NCBI GenBank assembly: GCA_009767595.1
Contig: VSDK01028007.1
Location: 283,572 to 347,571, forward strand
Length of the DNA: 64,000 bases
Reading direction: 5' to 3'
DNA from: Symbiodinium kawagutii
Lineage: Eukaryota > Sar > Dinophyceae > Suessiales > Symbiodiniaceae
The notes below the pieces were generated by a model, which ran no database searches, had not been told where the DNA came from, and was given only the letters and a program-made list of their open reading frames with translations. The position numbers were made by a program, and so were the translations under genes. This document shows positions 57,607 to 64,000 of this stretch, one piece after another (positions within the stretch are counted from its first letter, which is position 1; each line of letters begins with the position of its first letter).

Positions 57607-59114
57607 TGTTGCGGAGGCATGAACACAAACGTTGTTGGGTGGTCACGTGGCTTGTCTCGAGGAACATAATCTTTGAGAGGGAATTCCTGGATGGTCAACT
57701 TTCCCAAGGCCACGATTCGATACGGCATGGGTTGACCCACGAAGGATGAAGCCTGATCCCATGCATCATACATGTCCGACATTGGGGCCTCCAGTGGTAG
57801 ATATCCTTCAAAGAATCTGACTCCCCACAACTTTGCCCGGATCAGGGTTGATCGGCGCGATGCATCCACTGGTTTCGGAAAGTAAAACGTGACAAAGCAT
57901 GCACGAATGAACTCTCTGACTGCGGTGATGGACATCGAGTCTGCAGTTGGGGTGGGAAAAACGATCATTCTGGCTTTGGCTGGACGTCCAAACTGTTCAA
58001 ACTGAACAGCAACTTTCCAACCAGCACGGTCAAGTGCCAGTTCCATTCCAGTGAATTTGAAGACCCGGTTCATTGGGAAGATGTTCTCAAGATCATCCCT
58101 GAAAATGAGCATTCCATCCTCAATGAAGCATTGGACTTCCATCAATGTGTCAGGTTCATAGGCACGTTCCTGTGAAGGCAACTCGTACCACATCTGGAAA
58201 AGAGCTTGCATGGCTTGAGAAAAGCTTTCCTCTTCCAACGAGGCCAATGAACGAGTGTGTCTGACCACTCTCCTGACATCTGCAGCTGAGACTTCTTCTT
58301 GGGCGATGACCGGTGCTGGTGCTGAGGCCTTGGACAATGTTGCGATTTCTGAATGGGCGAATGCGTTGGGGCGGAGGTCTACAGGACCACCACCATGTTG
58401 TCCAGGGACCAAGGTGATATCCATTGTTGCATCAAGCATGTCTGTCGGGTCCAGGTGTGTGGCCAACGGGATGTTGGCGGCAATGAGTTGACCATGGAAC
58501 ATGAACCGGATGCCCAAGGTGTCACGGATGATGGCCCGAAGAGACTGCCAAATTTGTGCAATCGGCTGCAAAGTGGATTGTGAATCAATCTCACCACGCC
58601 AAACCCAAGTTCCAAACAACTTGAAACGGCAGATGATGTTGGCAGATTCACCAGCAAGGGACAGTGATTTGAGCATGATCAGGAACAAATGCACGAGAAG
58701 GCAATTGCACATATCTTGGTGGACGATGCTCATGACCCCATAGCGAGGAGACACGGTGAAGTGAGTAAAGGTGAGAGTCTCATGTTCGTTCAACGGCATG
58801 GCAACAATCCAACCCAAGGCACGAATGATGTCATGAAGGCCTGAGATCCTGACCAGGTTCCTGAATGACTCCAAATGATCATGAGTCCCAGAGAAGGAAA
58901 TACCTTCCAACGAGTGCGTCACATAGAGATATCTCAAGGACGAAGCATCAGCCTTTCGTGGGGTCTCTGGGATGAGCATGATGGCTGTGGGTGTCTGCAT
59001 GTTCAGTGGCAGCACATGACCAACCATGTTGACACAGGTTGTGTCCTCTGTGACATCACACAAATGAATGGTGTTGAGGATGTCTTGAACTCTTTGTTGA
59101 CCACAGCCCTTCAC
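57570..59114 (-). CDS. LINE-encoded protein with two ubiquitin-like segments
   Basis: 514 codons between the DNMT and ORF1. No known catalytic motif. Residues about 161-243 follow the ubiquitin pattern: a strand near CRFKLFGTWVW, TLQPIAQIW (like TIENVKAKI), IRFMFHGQLI (like RLIFAGKQL), PLATHL, and a last strand DITLVPGQHGGG (like LHLVLRLRGG). Residues about 459-504 repeat the second half: YRIVALGKLTIQEFPLKDYV ... FVFMPPQHGG. Right after this second Gly-Gly the frame ends in 10 different residues, unless a -1 shift on G7 restores HGGGP. Gly-Gly ends could be cleavage sites like those of polyubiquitin; that is inference. The start is set by a +1 change near 59,100 instead of an initiator codon. 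Confidence 0.65.
   Translation of the reverse strand: MKGCGQQRVQDILNTIHLCDVTEDTTCVNMVGHVLPLNMQTPTAIMLIPETPRKADASSLRYLYVTHSLEGISFSGTHDHLESFRNLVRISGLHDIIRALGWIVAMPLNEHETLTFTHFTVSPRYGVMSIVHQDMCNCLLVHLFLIMLKSLSLAGESANIICRFKLFGTWVWRGEIDSQSTLQPIAQIWQSLRAIIRDTLGIRFMFHGQLIAANIPLATHLDPTDMLDATMDITLVPGQHGGGPVDLRPNAFAHSEIATLSKASAPAPVIAQEEVSAADVRRVVRHTRSLASLEEESFSQAMQALFQMWYELPSQERAYEPDTLMEVQCFIEDGMLIFRDDLENIFPMNRVFKFTGMELALDRAGWKVAVQFEQFGRPAKARMIVFPTPTADSMSITAVREFIRACFVTFYFPKPVDASRRSTLIRAKLWGVRFFEGYLPLEAPMSDMYDAWDQASSFVGQPMPYRIVALGKLTIQEFPLKDYVPRDKPRDHPTTFVFMPPQHGGVLPDRMLWF
57599..57605 (-). other. G7 run, candidate -1 frameshift site
   Basis: The sense strand reads CAT GGG GGG GTC. Staying in frame gives HGGV and a stop ten codons later; a -1 slip gives HGGGPARSDAVV and the ORF1-like frame. 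It may equally be a lost G in the homopolymer. Confidence 0.75.
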
Positions 59115-59896
59115 AAGTGGTCAAGACTGCCACATCATTCACATCCCGTCTTCTGTCATGGAAAGCCCTGGGATTGATGTTCAGAATGATCGGAACGGTG
59201 ATTCTCAGGTGAAAGTCAAAGTCGGTAATTCTGAAATCTTTGGGGATTGGAATCTGATGGGCCGGTTTTCCATTTGGCATGAACAAGATCTGGGTCATGG
59301 TTTGTCCATGGAAAAGCAGTGACAACGCACCAAACACTCTGGTACCAATCTGCATTTGAATGACCACGTGATCACTTCCATGGTGGAGGTGAACCGAGTA
59401 CAGCTTCTTGAGGGGAATTGTGGGTGGAATATCATCGGTGAGGGGCATCATCCTAACACCATAGGTCTCAACAACCACCGAAACCTCCGAGGCAATGAGA
59501 CGATGACCGAACAACTTGACAAACAGGTCACGCATGTCAGCTGGCTGAATGTCGGCATTCAGGAGGGCCATGGAATTGCACAAAGCGATGAATGCATGTG
59601 GCACCGCAATTGCATTCCCCATCAACCTCATCGCTTTTTTGGCTTCCAGAGGAAGCCACACTGTCTGGGTCGCTCCCATCAGGAGAGCCACTTCATGCGG
59701 TTGAAAAAACCTGATGCCATCTGCACGCACAACGATGCATCCGAACAATCCACCAGCTTGCAACACATGAGCAGGGAGCTCATGGGCAAATGCATAATTG
59801 GCCATGATACATGCTGCAACGTCAGGGCCAAACTTGCACCTGTAGGCCAGAACATCGAGTTTGGTTCGTTTCGGATCTTCTTCGGGAGATTTGAAG
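59056..59896 (-). CDS. DNA (cytosine-5) methyltransferase, C-terminal part in -1 frame
   Basis: The open frame with an ATG starts at 59,805, but sensible coding starts near 59,897 (PFKSPEEDPKRTKLDVLAYR). It carries motif IX-like RFFQPHEVALLMG and motif X RLMGNAIAVPHAF, the last conserved pieces of C5 methyltransferases, which pack against the cofactor site. About 170 residues after motif X match nothing known; they end near 59,100, where the frame changes by +1 into the ubiquitin-like ORF. Confidence 0.85.
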
Positions 59897-61016
59897 GGTC
59901 CATGTAGACCTGCAACAATTCATCTGTGAGAAGTACCTGTGAGAACCATGGTTCGAGGGCTGGCATGAAGATGAAACTGTCATCAATGGTAGGAGGACAC
60001 CATACTGGCCAGGCCTCACAGGTGTGAGGTTGCAAGGTGTCATCTTCCTTGCATGTGGTGATCATCAGCATGCGATCGCGATTCTGAGGCAGCACCTGAT
60101 TGAGGTTCAAAGCCACAGACCAGCGCACTCTGAAATCACACCAGTCGATGAACTGCAGGATGTCCGGCCAATGGTGGTGTTGCAAAAGGGTGGCCACATT
60201 CTCCATGTTGATGATCTTGGGTCTGATGAGACTCAAAACTCCCCAGACCTCCAGCATGACCTGACCATCAGCACGATCAAGCCCCCCTGCTTTATTGGTT
60301 GCAAGGGACCATGCAGGGCATGGAGGTGACATCAGAGCCAGGTGAATCGGTAGTACACCCAAGAGATGTACCCAATTGAGCTGCGCTATGTCGCACACGA
60401 CAAACATGGAACCCGGGAGGTCATCTTCATCCCAAGACAAATCACCTGGTCCCATCCGCATGTCAGTTGGGTGCGCAGCCATGTACGATTCTGCACAGTC
60501 GAGATCATGGTCCAGGGCCATGAAATGGTTAAATGCAAAGCCTTCCGATGACATGGTTCGAACAGCATGGGTCCATCCTGAGAACCCCCCAGCGAACAAC
60601 TCGATGGTGTTGAGAAGACTCCATCCCACCTCCTGCCTGGAAAGGCGTAGCGTAGTCACTGAGCTAATGGCATCTGTGGAATCCAAATGCATACGATTGG
60701 CACCTGAAAGCTTTGCATTGATCATGACGAAGCTCTGCACTCCTGAAACCACATGGGTCCACTGGCTCATGCTGATTCGGATTGTCACATTCCTGGTGGT
60801 ATCATGAGGGCATCGAGTGGGAAACAAGGGCCTGTCCCCCAACCACTGCTTGGCACGTTGGGCTTCCTGAGCGATGGTACCCTGCAAAGAGACCGTGGTG
60901 GGTGTCATGCTGACAACCTGGTACGTGGCGACCAGCGTGGTGACACGATTCATGCAGGGGCATAACTCAGTTTGGATGGTGTACTTTTGAGCATATCTCA
61001 GGGTGGAGACCGACAT
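59679..61016 (-). CDS. DNA (cytosine-5) methyltransferase, N-terminal and catalytic part
   Basis: Transfers methyl from S-adenosylmethionine to cytosine C5 in DNA; here encoded by a LINE. ATG at 61,016 has an in-frame TGA two codons upstream, so it is a true 5' start. Motifs in order: I IELFAGGFSGW (138-148), cofactor loop; IV SPPCPAWS (230-237) with catalytic Cys233; VI MENV (271-274); VIII VLPQNRDRMLMI (308-319). Motifs IX and X lie in the overlapping -1 frame (59,056-59,896). The frame change falls near 59,898 (GAC CCT TCA): beyond it this frame runs about 70 meaningless codons to a stop. About 130 residues precede motif I with no known domain. All catalytic motifs are intact, so activity is plausible if the frames are joined. 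Confidence 0.93.
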   Translation of the reverse strand: MSVSTLRYAQKYTIQTELCPCMNRVTTLVATYQVVSMTPTTVSLQGTIAQEAQRAKQWLGDRPLFPTRCPHDTTRNVTIRISMSQWTHVVSGVQSFVMINAKLSGANRMHLDSTDAISSVTTLRLSRQEVGWSLLNTIELFAGGFSGWTHAVRTMSSEGFAFNHFMALDHDLDCAESYMAAHPTDMRMGPGDLSWDEDDLPGSMFVVCDIAQLNWVHLLGVLPIHLALMSPPCPAWSLATNKAGGLDRADGQVMLEVWGVLSLIRPKIINMENVATLLQHHHWPDILQFIDWCDFRVRWSVALNLNQVLPQNRDRMLMITTCKEDDTLQPHTCEAWPVWCPPTIDDSFIFMPALEPWFSQVLLTDELLQVYMDPSNLPKKIRNEPNSMFWPTGASLALTLQHVSWPIMHLPMSSLLMCCKLVDCSDASLCVQMASGFFNRMKWLS

Positions 61017-61083
61017 GGCTCAGTTGGCTCGCTGCCCCAGCGCTATCCGGCCGCACCGGGGGGAGGTTTGAGCCTCACGGCTT
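61017..61083 (-). promoter_or_regulatory. LINE 5' leader
   Basis: Only 67 bases from the insertion border to the ATG. The first bases contain AGCC-GTGA-GGCT, a 4-bp stem closed by a GNRA-type loop. Promoter elements are not recognisable. Confidence 0.6.
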
Positions 61084-61097
61084 TCCAGATTATTAAC
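61084..61097. repeat. target-site duplication, right copy
   Basis: TCCAGATTATTAAC, exact repeat of 49,971-49,984. Confidence 0.92.
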
Positions 61098-61153
61098 AAT
61101 TCACAGTAATAAACCAACCATTTTTGGAGTCCCCATTGCTTTAGAAACCACCA
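61084..61153. repeat. right half of the family A MITE split by the LINE
   Basis: Contains AATAAACCAACCATTTTTGG and the right arm TTTAGAAACCACC. Joined to 49,936-49,984 with one copy of the duplication, it makes a MITE of normal length and arms. Confidence 0.9.
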
Positions 61154-61222
61154 TGTGGGGTTAAACGGGATCTCCCCGCCAAACAGTTCCCATTATTGGT
61201 ACTCCTAAGCTTGGAAGGTACA

Positions 61223-62599
61223 CTATGGAATTTGTGGGATGGTCGAGCAGATGATCCCAAATGAGTCACGATCCCACGGAGATTCGAACACATTTCCAAA
61301 AAATACTTTACTTCGTGTGATCCCCACCATCACATGCAAATCTGACACAGGTCTATCTGGCATAGCTTTTGACATTCTTTCTGGCATAGCTTCTGGCATT
61401 CTATCTGACATAGCTTGTGGCATTCTATCTGGCATAGCTTTTGGCATTTTATTTGGCATGGCTTTTGGCATTGTATCTGGCATAGCTTCTGACATTGTAT
61501 CTGGCATAGCTTTTGGCCTTGTATCTGGCATAGCTTTTGGCCTTGTATCTGGCATAGCTTTTGGCCTTGTATCTGGCATAGCTTTTGGCCTTGTATCTGG
61601 CATAGCTTTTGGCCTTGTATCTGGCATAGCTTTTGGCCTTGTATCTGGCATAGCTTTTGGCCTTGTATCTGGCATAGCTTTTGGCCTTGTATCTGGCATA
61701 GCTTTTGGCCTTGTATCTGGCATAGCTTTTGGCCTTGTATCTGGCATAGCTTTTGGCCTTGTATCTGGCATAGCTTTTGGCCTTGTATCTGGCATAGCTT
61801 TTGGCCTTGTATCTGGCATAGCTTTTGGCCTTGTATCTGGCATAGCTTTTGGCCTTGTATCTGGCATAGCTTTTGGCCTTGTATCTGGCATAGCTTTTGG
61901 CCTTGTATCTGGCATAGCTTTTGGCCTTGTATCTGGCATAGCTTTTGGCCTTGTATCTGGCATAGCTTTTGGCCTTGTATCTGGCATAGCTTTTGGCCTT
62001 GTATCTGGCATAGCTTTTGGCCTTGTATCTGGCATAGCTTTTGGCCTTGTATCTGGCATAGCTTTTGGCCTTGTATCTGGCATAGCTTTTGGCCTTGTAT
62101 CTGGCATAGCTTTTGGCCTTGTATCTGGCATAGCTTTTGGCCTTGTATCTGGCATAGCTTTTGGCCTTGTATCTGGCATAGCTTTTGGCCTTGTATCTGG
62201 CATAGCTTTTGGCCTTGTATCTGGCATAGCTTTTGGCCTTGTATCTGGCATAGCTTTTGGCCTTGTATCTGGCATAGCTTTTGGCAGGGGAGTTGAGGTC
62301 CGGCAGGGAACACTGGGCGTGGATGATCCTGGTTGAGGTCCGGCAGGGAACACTGAGCGTAGATGGTCGTGGTTGAGGTTAGGCAGGGAGCACTGGGCGT
62401 GCATGCTCGTAGTTGAGGTCCGGCAGGGAACACTGGGCGTGGATGGGCGTGGTTGAGGGCCGGCAGGGAACACTGGTCGTGGATGGTCGTGGTTGAGGTC
62501 CGGCAGGCAACACTCGGGAGTGCTCATCGTAGTTGAGGTCCGGCGAGGAGGAGAAGGAGGAGGAGGACGAGGAGGAGGCGGAGGAGCGGCATCTGACAT
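61223..62599 (-). CDS. repeat-borne ORF, probably not a gene
   Basis: 458 codons: a start [20 protein letters not shown], then the 40-bp repeat region, then about 38 P-K-A-M-P-D-T-R octapeptides. The proline-rich start looks protein-like, but other long frames cover the same repeat and nothing but the repeat supports coding. Confidence 0.2.
   Translation of the reverse strand: MSDAAPPPPPRPPPPSPPRRTSTTMSTPECCLPDLNHDHPRPVFPAGPQPRPSTPSVPCRTSTTSMHAQCSLPNLNHDHLRSVFPAGPQPGSSTPSVPCRTSTPLPKAMPDTRPKAMPDTRPKAMPDTRPKAMPDTRPKAMPDTRPKAMPDTRPKAMPDTRPKAMPDTRPKAMPDTRPKAMPDTRPKAMPDTRPKAMPDTRPKAMPDTRPKAMPDTRPKAMPDTRPKAMPDTRPKAMPDTRPKAMPDTRPKAMPDTRPKAMPDTRPKAMPDTRPKAMPDTRPKAMPDTRPKAMPDTRPKAMPDTRPKAMPDTRPKAMPDTRPKAMPDTRPKAMPDTRPKAMPDTRPKAMPDTRPKAMPDTRPKAMPDTMSEAMPDTMPKAMPNKMPKAMPDRMPQAMSDRMPEAMPERMSKAMPDRPVSDLHVMVGITRSKVFFGNVFESPWDRDSFGIICSTIPQIP
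61359..62285. repeat. 24-bp minisatellite, 32 perfect plus 6 diverged units
   Basis: Unit GGCATAGCTTTTGGCCTTGT plus ATCT. Units from 61,503 to 62,270 are identical; six diverged units precede and a partial one follows. As 24 is a multiple of three, several frames on both strands stay open for over 360 codons (minus: P-K-A-M-P-D-T-R repeated; plus: G-I-A-F-G-L-V-S repeated). Diverged units at one edge and perfect ones inside indicate recent unequal exchange or slippage. Confidence 0.97.
62292..62531. repeat. 40-bp tandem repeat, six units
   Basis: Units begin GTTGAGGTCCGGCAGGGAAC; six copies with about 5-20% differences, directly joined to the 24-bp array. The length is not a multiple of three. 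Confidence 0.92.
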
Positions 62600-64000
62600 A
62601 AAAATCTAACAACCCTCACCTGGCAGGTGGGGAAAAACATGAGATTTCACAAAGGGCATCCATAAATACATCCGATAACCACCCAAACGTGGCGATTTCA
62701 TACTAATTCCAAGGACTAACCAATATCAACCACTATCAACCATTTGGTATGGATTAACCATCATGAACCACCGATCAGTATTGACTGCGTATTGCACTCC
62801 AGTTAACTAACCTATTTGTAGAAGTGGAAATCCTACCATTTATAGCTGGTTTACCTGCAAATACGGTCTTCCAGATTAGGGACTGCCAGTGGGCAACCAC
62901 CATCATCAAGCATCACCTTCCCTGCCCGGGCGTGCGCCGGCCTTCCTACGCCGTCCCCATGGCGGCAACCAGTCCTGCCAGGTGACGACGGAGAGCTGAT
63001 TTCAATGGCAGCGGTGCTGATCATCAAGAGGTCTTGCCACTAGTAACTAGTTATATTAGTTGCTTTACTCGTACTTTAGCTAGTGGTATTAGCTAGAAAC
63101 GATTGCCACTAATAGGTAGATTATTATACTTTACTTATCAATAAGCAACCAATAACTTATCAACAAGAGGTATTACCATCATACTACCAGTAACTAGCTA
63201 AAGTTGATGGTTAGTTGATGGTTTATATTGATGGTTAATCATCATACCTAGTGGCAATAGTTGCTAGCTACATGATGGTAATTGTCATTGTATTAATCAA
63301 AGTTGATTATAGTAAGTAGTATGAATGGCAACTAGTTACTAGTAGTTACTCTATAATCAATGGTAATCTAGTAGTTACTAGTACTTACCACTAGTTAAAG
63401 TAGTTGATGGTAATTGTGGAAAGTGGTATGGTATCTTCTCGTAGCTTATGCTGGTAGCTAGTATGAATCCCATCAATGGTTGCTACAAGATTAATACCAT
63501 CGTTGTTGATTATAGATGACAGTCAACAAGAAGACAATAACAACCAGCAGCTGTTGATGTTGATCAGATCCAATTATCTAGTACGTGCTTGATTAATATG
63601 ATCAAGATAGAAAACATGTTGGTTGTAATCGTATGATCAAAACTAGCTAAAGGATGCTAAAGGTTGGATATCCAGCTCTGGAGCAAGCTGCATATTGATA
63701 CCTAATGAGCCACTGATGGCGACACTGATGGTTGCCAGGCAAACAGATAGTTCTTCAGATCTTGGATATTTTCATCCTACCAGGTTGCTGTTTGATATGA
63801 TCACCACTATTTCGTGATATCTCCTAGGCAAATAGATGCAACATTCAGATCTGACAAGCATGCCATTATGTTGGACACAACTACTTTCGGTACCCTGGGG
63901 AATTCAACATGCACCATCAAAACACGGATGGATAACGGATTGAAACATTTTTCTATTGCATAGAATTGGCTTTGTCCATGCATGGTGTACCCTCAAAGTC
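62600..64000. other. right flank, no gene recognised
   Basis: Low-complexity AGTAGTTACTAGT-type wording at 63.04-63.5 kb. A GC-rich patch at 62,915-62,990 reads DWLPPWGRRRKAGARPGR on the minus strand after a CAG site; too short to assign. Confidence 0.4.

Larger units (their letters stand above)
49985..61083 (-). mobile_element. full-length non-LTR (LINE) retrotransposon carrying a DNA methyltransferase, 11.1 kb
   Basis: Borders are set by an exact 14-bp target-site duplication and by the MITE that it splits. Sense strand is minus: a 67-base 5' leader, DNMT, ubiquitin-like region, ORF1-like coiled-coil protein, apurinic-type endonuclease, reverse transcriptase, CCHC zinc finger, RNase H, C-terminal extension and a 139-base 3' tail. 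There are no LTRs. The 3' end (CGCGTGAGGA) has no poly(A). Domain order after the DNMT resembles RNase H-containing LINEs of the I/Tad type. The coding path is broken by four frame changes and two stops. The clean duplication suggests a recent insertion, so some breaks may be recoding sites; decay or sequencing error is the alternative. DNMT capture by retrotransposons is published for dinoflagellates and charophytes. Confidence 0.93.

Noticed and set aside
59356..60807. Plus-strand ORFs of 143-183 codons inside the LINE
   Set aside because: Antisense shadows of the DNMT; the minus frames carry all known motifs.
61060..61083. Spliced-leader relic at the LINE 5' end (GGCTCAA)
   Set aside because: Only seven bases match the end of the dinoflagellate spliced leader; the rest does not fit.
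61239..62336. Plus-strand 365-codon hydrophobic repeat ORF (G-I-A-F-G-L-V-S)
   Set aside because: It is the 24-bp minisatellite read in a third frame; identical DNA units explain it without selection.
61359..62531. CRISPR-like array
   Set aside because: Units are directly joined with no spacers, in a eukaryotic context.
1..64000. tRNA, rRNA or spliced-leader RNA genes
   Set aside because: No cloverleaf, rRNA core sequence or full spliced-leader sequence was seen by eye; a covariance-model scan would be decisive.

Overview
This is nuclear DNA of a eukaryote, most likely a dinoflagellate, and perhaps a member of the Symbiodiniaceae. Three lines of evidence point there. (1) A poly(A)-binding protein (PABP) gene is split into at least 30 tiny exons. 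Its reading frame closes only if many introns start with GC or GA instead of GT, and acceptors usually read AG|G. (2) A LINE-type retrotransposon carries a C5-cytosine DNA methyltransferase (DNMT), an arrangement reported from dinoflagellates. (3) Gene-poor, repeat-rich DNA carries many short inverted-repeat elements. The genus is inference. I see no bacterial genes, tRNA, rRNA or CRISPR.

Layout. Bases 1-470 are extremely AT-rich and unexplained. About 0.5-13.3 kb is sparse: microsatellites, MITE-like elements and a few GC-rich, exon-like islands that I cannot name. From 46.6 kb down to 13.3 kb (minus strand) runs the PABP gene: RRM1-RRM4, a Gly/Met/Gln/Pro-rich linker cut into microexons, and the C-terminal MLLE domain. 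Its introns carry copies of at least three MITE-like families (called A, B and C here), hairpins, low-complexity AACCAT-type DNA and one assembly gap. About 46.6-49.9 kb is mostly non-coding with two unassigned islands.

From 49,985 to 61,083 (minus strand) lies an 11.1-kb non-LTR retrotransposon, bounded by an exact 14-bp target-site duplication and inserted into a family A MITE. In sense order it encodes: the DNMT; a region with two ubiquitin-like segments ending in Q-H-G-G; an ORF1-like coiled-coil protein; an apurinic-type endonuclease; and reverse transcriptase, zinc finger, RNase H and a C-terminal extension. The coding path is broken by four alternating -1/+1 frame changes and two in-frame stops. 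One stop sits in the known readthrough context UGA-CUA-G, and one frame change sits on a run of seven G. Either the copy is decayed or it is expressed by recoding; sequence alone cannot decide.

Downstream are a 24-bp minisatellite with 32 perfect units and a 40-bp repeat (61.36-62.54 kb), then unannotated DNA to 64 kb. The retroelement's parts probably act together: the endonuclease nicks the target, the reverse transcriptase copies RNA at the nick, ORF1 binds the RNA, and the DNMT could methylate the new copy. The last step is inference from published work on retrotransposon DNMTs.
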